Shown piece after piece: positions 1 through 5,468 of a stretch of 7,590 bases of DNA. The position numbers and the translations under genes are program-made. The notes under the pieces are model-generated. The model had not been told where the DNA came from. It saw only the letters and a program-made list of their open reading frames with translations, and searched no databases. Location of the stretch: assembly GCA_023437255.1 (NCBI GenBank), contig JAEZGR010000331.1, positions 1 through 7,590 on the forward strand, read 5' to 3'. Numbering within the stretch: the first letter of the stretch is position 1; each line of letters opens with the position of its first letter. Source of the DNA: Pseudomonadota bacterium (GTDB lineage Bacteria > Pseudomonadota > Gammaproteobacteria > Burkholderiales > Burkholderiaceae_B).

Positions 1-446
1 CGGCCGTTGCGGGCCGCGGCCAGCACCTCGTGAACCGAATTGAAGGGGCTTTCGGGATGCGTGACCAGCACCATGGGCAGCGTGCCCGTGAGAATCACCG
101 GCTCGAAATCATTCTCGGGATCGAAGCCCACCGAAGAATAAAGATACGGATTCAGCACGTGGGTGGCGTTCGTACCCATGACCAGTGTGTAGCCGTCGGC
201 GGGTGCGCGTGCGGCCATCTGCGCCCCGATCATGCCGCCCGCGCCGCCGACGTTTTCCACCACAAAGGGCTGGCCCAGCGCGTCGCTGAGGTGGTCGGCA
301 AGAAAACGGGTGGCGATATCGGTACCCTGGCCCGCGGGGTATGGAACGATGATTTTGACGGGTTTTTCGGGGTAGGTGGCAGCCTGTACGCCGGCTGTGA
401 TGAAGAGGAAGGCGGCGACAGCCAGTGTCTTGAGGCGTGCGCGCAT
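1..446 (-). CDS. Bug/TctC-family tripartite tricarboxylate transporter substrate-binding protein (N-terminal part, cut by window edge)
   Basis: Periplasmic solute receptor of the Bug (TctC) family; family members capture organic acids or related small molecules for TTT-type uptake or for sensing. Only the first 148 codons are present, and the reading frame runs off the left edge. What is visible: a basic start and hydrophobic signal peptide (about residues 1-22, ending VQA), then the family opening YPEKPVKIIVPYPAGQGTD (residues 25-43), the VENVGGAGGMIGA segment (63-75), ADGYTLVMG (83-91) and a FDPENDFEPV block (108-117), all in the family's usual order. The start is ATG at 446-444, with a good AAGGAGA ribosome site at 459-453. 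The gene begins 100 bases downstream of the MerR gene on the same strand, so co-transcription is possible but not shown. No membrane partners (TctA/TctB) are visible; Bug receptors are often encoded alone. The ligand cannot be predicted from this part. Confidence 0.93.
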   Translation of the reverse strand, partial: MRARLKTLAVAAFLFITAGVQAATYPEKPVKIIVPYPAGQGTDIATRFLADHLSDALGQPFVVENVGGAGGMIGAQMAARAPADGYTLVMGTNATHVLNPYLYSSVGFDPENDFEPVILTGTLPMVLVTHPESPFNSVHEVLAAARNG

Positions 447-546
447 CGTTCGTCTCCTTCTTTTTGTCTCCTGAAGGCCTATGGTACGCCTTTCAGTGCC
501 ATTTGTAGGTAGGAGATGCCGCGAATTGCCTGTCGCGAATGTCAGC

Positions 547-930
547 TCAGCGTTGCCGGGCCAGCAGCTGGCGGCAATGAGCCAGCTGGTCTTCGATTTC
601 CTTCAGGGTCAATTCCAGGTCCTGGCGCTGCTGCATCAGGGTGCCGTGGTGCTTTTCCAGCACGTCGACGTAGTATTGAAGCTGGGCCTCTGTATTGCCG
701 GCATCCGCGTCGTACATGTTGATGAGATCCAGAATCTCCGAGAGCTGGAATCCCATGCGCTTGCCGCGCAAGGCAAGCTTGAGTCGCGTGCGGTCGCGGG
801 GGTGGTACACCCGGTTGCGGCCTTCGCGGCTGGGGCTCACGATGCCCTGATCTTCATAGAAGCGTATCGTTCGGGGCGTGATGCCGAACTCTTTGGCGAG
901 TTCGGAAATCGTCCAGGTGGTCTGGCTCAT
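547..930 (-). CDS. MerR-family transcriptional regulator, LiuR-like (metal-independent type)
   Basis: DNA-binding regulator of 127 residues, normal for a short MerR protein. The N-terminal winged helix-turn-helix spans about residues 5-73 and starts WTISELAKEFGITPRTIRFY; the wing is EDQGIVSPSREGRNRVY (26-42). A long amphipathic helix (about 82-120, rich in Glu, Gln and Leu) would form the antiparallel dimer coiled coil. There is a single cysteine (C119), so the Cys-based metal or redox sites of MerR, CueR, ZntR and SoxR are absent. The sequence looks most like the LiuR-type branch that regulates branched-chain amino acid or acyl-CoA breakdown; this is recognition from memory, and the ligand is unproven. 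Start is ATG 930-928, with no clear Shine-Dalgarno sequence in the short leader. A 14-base palindrome sits 15 bases upstream of the start, in the spacer shared with the divergent MBL-fold hydrolase, which points to autoregulation and control of that neighbour. Confidence 0.92.
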   Translation of the reverse strand: MSQTTWTISELAKEFGITPRTIRFYEDQGIVSPSREGRNRVYHPRDRTRLKLALRGKRMGFQLSEILDLINMYDADAGNTEAQLQYYVDVLEKHHGTLMQQRQDLELTLKEIEDQLAHCRQLLARQR

Positions 931-944
931 GTTTTTACTTGCAG

Positions 945-973
945 TTTACGTTAACGTAACATGATGCCATAAC
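945..973 (+). promoter_or_regulatory. Putative sigma-70 promoter of the MBL-fold hydrolase gene
   Basis: TTTACG (945-950) and CATAAC (968-973) each match 4 of 6 consensus bases and are separated by 17 bases, with the 14-bp palindrome covering the -35 box and half the spacer. This would start transcription near base 980. Activating MerR proteins typically bind between -35 and -10 elements set 19 bases apart; here the spacing is normal and the dyad is shifted toward -35. That geometry would suit repression as well as activation. It is a pattern-based guess only. Confidence 0.35.
946..959. promoter_or_regulatory. Candidate operator: perfect 14-bp palindrome TTACGTTAACGTAA
   Basis: A perfect dyad, TTACGTT/AACGTAA, centred between bases 952 and 953 in the spacer between the divergent MerR regulator and MBL-hydrolase genes. 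By eye there is no second full copy elsewhere in the window. Its size, symmetry and AC/GT-rich halves resemble operators of LiuR-like MerR proteins as I remember them (not checked against a motif database). It lies 15 bases from the regulator start and 56 bases from the hydrolase start, and overlaps the -35 region of a plausible hydrolase promoter, so one bound dimer could affect both genes. Confidence 0.6.
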
Positions 974-976
974 GAA

Positions 977-997
977 GGGCGCCCGCAAACGGCGCCC
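977..997 (+). other. GC-rich hairpin in the leader of the MBL-hydrolase mRNA
   Basis: GGGCGCC (977-983) and GGCGCCC (991-997) form a perfect 7-bp all-GC stem with a 7-base loop (CGCAAAC). The hairpin ends 8 bases before the GGAGAAG ribosome site. No run of T follows, so it is not a classical terminator. It could stabilise the leader RNA or be chance in GC-rich DNA. Confidence 0.4.
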
Positions 998-1015
998 ATA
1001 GCAACGGAGAAGTGA

Positions 1016-2086
1016 ATGAATCCCAATGAGCAACGGCTTGAGTACCCTCTTGGCGACACGCTGGCGCAGCCCGGGGACCCCCTGGCGCTGGCCGATGGCG
1101 TGTATTGGATACGCATGCCCCTGCCGTTTGTCCTTGACCATATCAATCTGTGGCTGCTGCGCGATCGGATCGACGGGCGTGATGGCTGGACCATTGTCGA
1201 CTGCGGCGTGGCGCGCCCGGAAGTAAAGGCGCTCTGGGATCGTATTTTCGAAGAGAAACTGCAAGGTCTGCCCGTGTTGCGCGTGATCGTGACCCACATG
1301 CACCCCGACCACGTGGGGCTGGCAGGGTGGATCTGTGAACGCTGGAAATCGCCCCTGTGGATGTCGATGACCGATTATTTTGTGGCGCGTCACTGGGCGC
1401 AGCCGGACTCGGGCGACCATTCGGGGGGCGGCCCCAACGGCGAGGCCGCCGTGGTGCATTTTTCGCGTCATGGCATGCAGGACCCGGAGAGCCTTGAGCA
1501 GATCCGGCAGCGTGCGGGCTATTACACAAGCCTGGTCGAGCCCTTGCCGGGGAGCTTCCGCCGCTTGATTCACGGCGACCGCATCTCCATCGGGGGGCGC
1601 GAGTGGCGCGTGATTGTGGGCTACGGCCATGCGCCGGAGCACCTGTCGCTGTACTGCGATGACCTGGGCGTGCTGATCTCCGGCGACATGGTTCTGCCGC
1701 GCATTTCCACCAACGTGAGCGTGTTCCATTTCGAGCCGGAGGCGAACCCTCTGCCGCTGTATCTCGACTCGCTCGATCGCTATGCCGATCTGCCAGAAGA
1801 CACGCTGATTCTGCCCTCTCACGGCAAACCGTTCCGCGGCCTGCATGAGCGTATTCGCCAGCAGCACGAACATCATGCCGAACGGCTGGCAGAAGTGGTG
1901 GAGGCCTGTGCCGAGCCGCTCTCGGCGGCCGACGTAGTGCCGGTGCTGTTCCATCGCAAGCTCGATCTGCACCAGCTCACATTCGCCATGGGCGAGGCGC
2001 TGGCTCACCTGCACGCGCTGTACTTCGAAGGCCGGCTGACGCGCAGCATGGGCGCAGACCGGATCTATCGGTTCACGGCGGCCTGA
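1016..2086 (+). CDS. MBL-fold (metallo-beta-lactamase superfamily) metallo-hydrolase
   Basis: Predicted cytoplasmic zinc-type hydrolase of 356 residues with no signal peptide. The superfamily metal motif is intact: T-H-M-H-P-D-H at residues 93-99 (H94, H96, D98, H99), followed by H205 in GYGHAPEH, D224 in ISGDM, and H269 in LPSHGKP, giving the full set of two-metal ligands. The region after about residue 275 is helical, contains a His-rich RQQHEHHAERL stretch and ends in a likely small C-terminal winged-helix-like domain, as in LACTB2-type or glyoxalase-II-like members. The substrate cannot be named. A thioester or ester is plausible because the divergent regulator resembles LiuR, a regulator of acyl-CoA breakdown, but that is inference. 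Start is ATG 1016-1018, with GGAGAAG at 1006-1012 as ribosome site. The gene ends 17 bases from the convergent exporter gene. Confidence 0.92.
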   Translation: MNPNEQRLEYPLGDTLAQPGDPLALADGVYWIRMPLPFVLDHINLWLLRDRIDGRDGWTIVDCGVARPEVKALWDRIFEEKLQGLPVLRVIVTHMHPDHVGLAGWICERWKSPLWMSMTDYFVARHWAQPDSGDHSGGGPNGEAAVVHFSRHGMQDPESLEQIRQRAGYYTSLVEPLPGSFRRLIHGDRISIGGREWRVIVGYGHAPEHLSLYCDDLGVLISGDMVLPRISTNVSVFHFEPEANPLPLYLDSLDRYADLPEDTLILPSHGKPFRGLHERIRQQHEHHAERLAEVVEACAEPLSAADVVPVLFHRKLDLHQLTFAMGEALAHLHALYFEGRLTRSMGADRIYRFTAA

Positions 2087-2093
2087 TCCGCCG
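2076..2093. terminator. Weak dyad at the hydrolase stop codon, between convergent genes
   Basis: CGGCGG (2076-2081) and CCGCCG (2088-2093) form a 6-bp stem with a 6-base loop containing the TGA stop of the hydrolase. It sits in the very short gap to the convergent exporter gene. There is no T-run on either side, so it may only be a weak or Rho-assisted terminator, or chance. Confidence 0.25.
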
Positions 2094-2103
2094 CTGCCGG
2101 CGC

Positions 2104-2730
2104 TCAACGCTGCGAGTCGAGCAGCTTGAGCGCCAGGCCGATGAACACGATGCCGGCGATCCGGTTGAGCCAGATCTGGGCGGCGGGCGAGCGTTGCAGG
2201 CGTTCGCCCACAGCGCCCGAGAACACCGCGATGGCGCTGAAGACAAGCAGCGCTGCCAGCATGAAGAGGATTCCCAGCATCAGCATCTGCATGCCGATGG
2301 AGCCGCGCGCCGGCGAGGCGAACTGAGGAAGAAAGGCCAGAAAGAATACGGTGACCTTGGGGTTGGTGAGGCTCATGAAGACCCCGCGCCGGTACAGCTG
2401 GCCGCCGGTCTGACGCGGAGGCTTCTCGCCGGAAAGCCTGCCGGCGCCGGCCCGCAGGGCGCCCCATGCCAGGTACAGCAGATAGGCGGCACCCGCCAGC
2501 TTGACGGCCGTGAAGGCGGTTGCAGAGGCGGCAAACACCGCAGCCAGCCCCACGGAGACGGCGATCGTATGGCCAAGAACACCCGTGCAAAGCCCCAGCA
2601 CGACCCACAGGCCCGCGGCACGGCCCCACATGGCAGACTGCATGAGAACGAAAAGGTTGTCCGGCCCGGGCGAGAGCGCCAGCAGCACGGCAATGCCAAA
2701 GAACGACAGTGCGACTTCAGGTGTAAGCAT
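2104..2730 (-). CDS. LysE/RhtB-family amino acid (or metabolite) exporter
   Basis: Inner-membrane efflux protein of 208 residues, the standard length for LysE/RhtB proteins. It opens MLTPEVALSFFGIAVLLALS, followed by the family signature PGPDNLFVL (21-29). Hydrophobic segments lie at about 5-28, 40-68, 71-92, 122-138, 147-171 and 188-204, consistent with about six membrane segments; the conserved SLTNPKVTVFFLAFLPQF block is at 120-137. Members export amino acids such as lysine, threonine, homoserine or its lactone; the specificity here is unknown. The gene is divergent from a cystathionine beta-lyase gene 74 bases away, so export of a methionine-pathway amino acid is a reasonable but untested idea. 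Start was chosen at ATG 2730-2728 by family alignment from memory; it has no visible Shine-Dalgarno sequence. Tandem ATGs in frame at 2781 and 2778 would add 17 or 16 residues but give a non-family N-terminus. A -10-like TATGAT lies at 2782-2777. Confidence 0.92.
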   Translation of the reverse strand: MLTPEVALSFFGIAVLLALSPGPDNLFVLMQSAMWGRAAGLWVVLGLCTGVLGHTIAVSVGLAAVFAASATAFTAVKLAGAAYLLYLAWGALRAGAGRLSGEKPPRQTGGQLYRRGVFMSLTNPKVTVFFLAFLPQFASPARGSIGMQMLMLGILFMLAALLVFSAIAVFSGAVGERLQRSPAAQIWLNRIAGIVFIGLALKLLDSQR

Positions 2731-2804
2731 GGAGGCAAGCGGTGTTTTGGGCGGCGAGTGATAAGCTCTTGGCTTCATCATACAACTCGCAAGGCAGAGG
2801 TGAC

Positions 2805-3998
2805 ATGGCTGCTTCCCGTTCACGACATCTCGATACACAGCTTCAGCATACCGGTACGGCGGAGTTCGATCCGGTGACCGGCGCGGCGCCCGTGGCGCTG
2901 CCTTCCATGCGTACCAGCACGGTGCGCTTTCGCGACCTCGACGCGCTCGCCGCCGCGCATGCGGCACGGGCGCGTGGCGAACGCCGGGTCACCTACGGCC
3001 GCATGGGCATGGACACGCACGCCGCGCTGGAAGAAGTCTTCTGCCAGCTCGAAGGCGGTGAGCGCGCCTTTCTGGCGTCTTCCGGCCTGGGCGCGATCAC
3101 CCTGGCCATGATGGCGCTGCTGAATGCGGGCGATCACGTGCTGGTGGCCGATTGCTCGTACGGCCCGGTGCGCACGCTCGACACCACGGTCCTGCGCCGC
3201 TTTGGCGTGCAGTCCAGCTATTGCCGTGGCACGGTCGAGGCCTTCGAGGCCCAGCGCCGGCCCGAAACCCGCATGCTGTATGTCGAATCACCGGGTTCCC
3301 TGCTGTTCGAGATGCTCGATCTGCCCGCCCTGGCTGAGTATGCGCATGCGCACGGGCTCGTACTGGTGGTCGACAATACCTGGGGCTCGGGCTATATCTA
3401 CCAGCCGTTGTCGCTGGGCGCCGATGTCAGCGTGGTCGCCGGCACCAAGTATGTGGGCGGGCACTCCGACCTCATGCTGGGCGCTGTGGTCGTAAAGGAT
3501 GCCGAGCTGGCTCGCCGTCTTGGCGAGAATCACTATGCGCTGGGCATGTCGGTGAGCGCCGACGACGCGTGGTTGGCGTTACGGGGCGTACGCACCCTGC
3601 CCATCCGCATGAAGGAATCCGCCCGTAATGCGCTGGCCGTGTGCGAGTTTTTTGCCTCGCGGCCGGAAGTCGCCCGCATCTATCACCCCGCCTGGCCGGA
3701 AGATCCGGGCCATGCGCTGTGGAAGCGGGACTGCACGGGTTCCAACGGCATGCTGTCGGTGGCACTCAAGCTCGACGCCGAAGGCGCGCGTAGTTTTGTG
3801 AACGCGTTGCAGCTCTTCGGGATCGGTTATTCGTGGGGCGGCTTCGAAAGCCTCGTGCAGCTGGTCGAGCCGTCTGGGCTCAAGGGGCACGGCTACTGGC
3901 CTGCCGACACCTACCCGGTGGTGCGCCTGCACATCGGCCTGGAATCCGTCGAGGACCTGATCGACGATCTGGCGCAGGCGCTGCAGGCGGCGGCCTGA
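2805..3998 (+). CDS. metC: Cystathionine beta-lyase (PLP-dependent, Cys/Met metabolism family)
   Basis: Cytoplasmic PLP enzyme of 397 residues that cleaves cystathionine to homocysteine, pyruvate and ammonia, the penultimate step of methionine synthesis by transsulfuration. Family marks in order: TYGRMGMDTHAALE (63-76) with the conserved Tyr-Gly-Arg, SSGLGAITLAMMAL (92-105) for cofactor phosphate contact, DCSYGP (116-121), YVESPGSLLFEM (159-170), VVDNTWGSG (188-196) with Asp190 facing the PLP ring nitrogen, and AGTKYVGGHSDLMLG (212-226) with Lys215 as the Schiff-base lysine. SWGGFESL (343-350) is the form typical of beta-lyases rather than of cystathionine gamma-synthase (SLGG.ES). The start at 2805 gives the usual MAASRSRHLDTQLQH N-terminus and has GAGGTG at 2797-2802 upstream; an in-frame ATG at 2742 would add 21 unconserved residues. 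The paralogous gamma-synthase or gamma-lyase activities are possible but less likely. Confidence 0.94.
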   Translation: MAASRSRHLDTQLQHTGTAEFDPVTGAAPVALPSMRTSTVRFRDLDALAAAHAARARGERRVTYGRMGMDTHAALEEVFCQLEGGERAFLASSGLGAITLAMMALLNAGDHVLVADCSYGPVRTLDTTVLRRFGVQSSYCRGTVEAFEAQRRPETRMLYVESPGSLLFEMLDLPALAEYAHAHGLVLVVDNTWGSGYIYQPLSLGADVSVVAGTKYVGGHSDLMLGAVVVKDAELARRLGENHYALGMSVSADDAWLALRGVRTLPIRMKESARNALAVCEFFASRPEVARIYHPAWPEDPGHALWKRDCTGSNGMLSVALKLDAEGARSFVNALQLFGIGYSWGGFESLVQLVEPSGLKGHGYWPADTYPVVRLHIGLESVEDLIDDLAQALQAAA

Positions 3999-4014
3999 GC
4001 GGGGCGAACGCCCA

Positions 4015-4091
4015 CCTGCCGAAGCCTCATTTGTAAATCAAGAGGGGCTGCCCGTTCAGGCAGCCCGGTCGGCTCAAGACGCTTCGGCGGG
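4015..4091. repeat. Outer inverted repeat enclosing the metC/dsbA terminator hairpin
   Basis: GCCGAAGC (4018-4025) is the exact reverse complement of GCTTCGGC (4081-4088). Adding a T-G wobble and two C-G pairs extends the match to 11 positions (4015-4025 with 4081-4091). The arms flank the 8-bp terminator hairpin, so the whole spacer could fold as a two-tier structure. The right arm ends just before the dsbA stop codon. Confidence 0.5.
4045..4066 (-). terminator. Hairpin terminator between convergent metC and dsbA, probably serving dsbA
   Basis: GGGCTGCC (4045-4052) and GGCAGCCC (4059-4066) form a perfect 8-bp stem with a 6-base loop. Read on the minus strand, downstream of dsbA, the stem is followed by CTCTTGATTT, a partly T-rich tract, which suits intrinsic termination of the dsbA transcript. 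On the plus strand, after metC, the following bases are GGTCGGCTC, so it would be a weaker stop there. It is nested inside a second inverted repeat (4015-4025 with 4081-4091). Confidence 0.6.
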
Positions 4092-4093
4092 GC

Positions 4094-4720
4094 TTACTGC
4101 GCCAGCACTTTTTCGAGCAGACTTTGCGCCTCGGTGATCGCGCTTTCGTAGGTGCCGGTCATGCCGGGCGACGTGGTGTAGCGGCCGCCGACTGCCAGCG
4201 TGGGCGTGCTGTCGACCTTGTAGCTCTTCACCAGTTCATTGGCGCGTGTCACTTTGTTGGTGATGCCGAATGAATTGAACGTGGCCTCGAACTGTTGACG
4301 GTCGATGCCCTGCTTGGCCGCCCAGTCGGCCATCGCGTCGAGGTCATAGAGGCGCTGACGCTCGCGGTGCAGTGCCGCGAAGAATTTTTCGTGCAGATCG
4401 AGCCGGTCGAGCGCCTCGAGCGTGTAGTACATCTTCTGCAGGCCCGCCATGTTCGCATTGAAAGCAACCGGCACGCGCTTGAAGGCGACGTTGTCCGGGA
4501 AGCTCTGCGCCCATTTTGCCGTCATGGGCTCCATGGTGAAGCAGTGCGGGCAGGTGTAGGCGAAGAACTCGAGAACTTCGACCTTGCCCGCTGTGTCGGA
4601 GGGCTGCGCGGGCTCAAGCGTGTTGAAGCGCTGCTGGGCCTGGCCTGCGGGTGCGAACGCCAGGCCTGCCAGCAGGCTGGCAGCGGCAAGAGTGCGGAGA
4701 ATCGGATGCTTCAGCGACAT
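4094..4720 (-). CDS. dsbA: Periplasmic thiol:disulfide interchange protein DsbA
   Basis: Thioredoxin-fold oxidase that introduces disulfide bonds into exported proteins; in known systems it is re-oxidised by the membrane protein DsbB. The protein has 208 residues, usual for DsbA. A signal peptide covers about residues 1-28 (basic start, Leu/Ala-rich core, ending AGQA before QQRF). The active site is C57-P-H-C60 in FFAYTCPHCFTMEP, with Pro-His between the cysteines exactly as in classical DsbA. The cis-proline loop is S-T-P at 171-173 (Pro173). The inserted helical domain occupies about residues 75-160. Start is ATG 4720-4718, with AGGAAT upstream at 4730-4725; a longer reading frame from 4825 overlaps the upstream SPOR gene and would bury the signal peptide. 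It lies 70 bases downstream of that gene on the same strand and may be part of the same transcript as argS. Confidence 0.96.
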   Translation of the reverse strand: MSLKHPILRTLAAASLLAGLAFAPAGQAQQRFNTLEPAQPSDTAGKVEVLEFFAYTCPHCFTMEPMTAKWAQSFPDNVAFKRVPVAFNANMAGLQKMYYTLEALDRLDLHEKFFAALHRERQRLYDLDAMADWAAKQGIDRQQFEATFNSFGITNKVTRANELVKSYKVDSTPTLAVGGRYTTSPGMTGTYESAITEAQSLLEKVLAQ

Positions 4721-4784
4721 GGTGATTCCTGATTGCAAATGAGTTGAGACAACACGGCGCGGCCTCCGTTCCCCGGTGAGGGGC

Positions 4785-4807
4785 CGGTGGTCACTGCCGT
4801 ACCACCG
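4785..4807 (-). other. Hairpin spanning the SPOR-gene stop codon, upstream of dsbA
   Basis: CGGTGGT (4785-4791) and ACCACCG (4801-4807) form a perfect 7-bp stem with a 9-base loop. On the minus strand it covers the last codons and the TGA of the SPOR-domain gene. A smaller CCCC/GGGG stem (4771-4774 with 4780-4783) follows at once. There is no T-run. It might modulate read-through or RNA processing between the SPOR gene and dsbA, or be incidental. Confidence 0.35.
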
Positions 4808-5462
4808 ACGTTTCGATCTTTTCACTGCCCAGGCGGCTGCGGGCGGTGTTCATTTCATCGAGTCCCTTGAAGGGCCCCACACGCACGCGATGCAGCGTAG
4901 CGCCGTTGACTTCTGCCGCCTGCACTTGCGCCTGCATGCCCAACATGATGACACGCGCCCGCATGGCTTCGGCCTCGCTGTTGTTTCGGAAGGCGCCCGC
5001 CTGCAGGAAATAGGTGCCCTGGTTCTGGCGCGCAGCCGGTGCCGGTGCAGGCGCCGCGGCCGGCGGGGCCGGGGTGGCGATCTGGCTGGGTGCCGAGATC
5101 TGGTTCTCGACTGAAGGCGGTGTGCCTTCGCCCAGGCTCGCGATCAGGTTGCCTAGGCTGTCGGTACCCGGCTGGCTGGGCGTGGCGGCCGTGCCGGGCG
5201 CCGGCGTCGCGGGCGGTGTCACGCCCGTGCCGGGGACTGCGCCGAGGTTGCGCCCGTGCAGGCCCTGGTTGGGGTCGGGAGCGTCGCGCACATCGGGCAG
5301 CAGTACGGTGGGTGGCTTGCGGCTCGCCTTGTCGGCAAAGGGCATGGGTACCTGCGTCACGAAGAGCGCCACAGCCACCGCTGCGGCCAGGCCCAGCACC
5401 AGCCCGAGCACGATGCCGTACAGGGTGATGCCACTCCGCTTGGTCGACTTGCGCCTTGCCAT
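4791..5462 (-). CDS. Membrane-anchored SPOR-domain protein (FtsN-like)
   Basis: Bitopic inner-membrane protein of 223 residues. It has a short basic cytoplasmic tail (MARRKSTKRSG), one membrane segment (about 12-36, Gly/Leu/Ala/Val-rich), a long Pro/Ala/Gly/Thr-rich periplasmic linker (about 45-147), and a C-terminal SPOR domain (about 148-223). The SPOR marks are TYFLQAGAFRNNSEAEAMRARV (150-171) and the second-half strand LHRVRVGPFKGLDEMNTA (190-207). SPOR domains bind glycan strands that lack stem peptides at the division septum, so a role in cell division or septal wall remodelling is likely. The layout is that of FtsN, but the protein is shorter than E. coli FtsN and the essential FtsN helix cannot be recognised by eye, so no symbol is given. 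The start codon lies 6 bases after the argS stop, which suggests co-transcription and translational coupling. Confidence 0.92.
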   Translation of the reverse strand: MARRKSTKRSGITLYGIVLGLVLGLAAAVAVALFVTQVPMPFADKASRKPPTVLLPDVRDAPDPNQGLHGRNLGAVPGTGVTPPATPAPGTAATPSQPGTDSLGNLIASLGEGTPPSVENQISAPSQIATPAPPAAAPAPAPAARQNQGTYFLQAGAFRNNSEAEAMRARVIMLGMQAQVQAAEVNGATLHRVRVGPFKGLDEMNTARSRLGSEKIETSVVRQ

Positions 5463-5468
5463 CTGGGC

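Noticed and set aside
389..393. Possible loss of the KMSK motif in ArgS (KISK instead; residue numbers, not bases)
   Set aside because: KISKR-type variants are usual in bacterial arginyl-tRNA synthetases and do not indicate inactivation.
520..540. Direct repeat CGCGAAT at 520-526 and 534-540 between the MerR and Bug receptor genes
   Set aside because: Only 7 bases, no dyad, and no clear promoter around it; likely chance.
935..2629. A 564-codon open frame on the minus strand opposite the MBL hydrolase and overlapping the exporter in another frame
   Set aside because: Its product has no domain features and is rich in His, Arg and Gln, as expected from reverse reading of GC-rich genes; the opposite-strand hydrolase has all its motifs.
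3577..3594. A TTACG half-site and partial dyad (GCGTTACGGGGCGTACGC) inside metC resembling the operator
   Set aside because: It lies inside conserved coding sequence, lacks the central GTTAAC, and is not near a start site.
4002..4013. GGGCG-AA-CGCCC dyad just after the metC stop
   Set aside because: Effectively a 4-bp stem with a tetraloop and no T-run; too weak to call a terminator.
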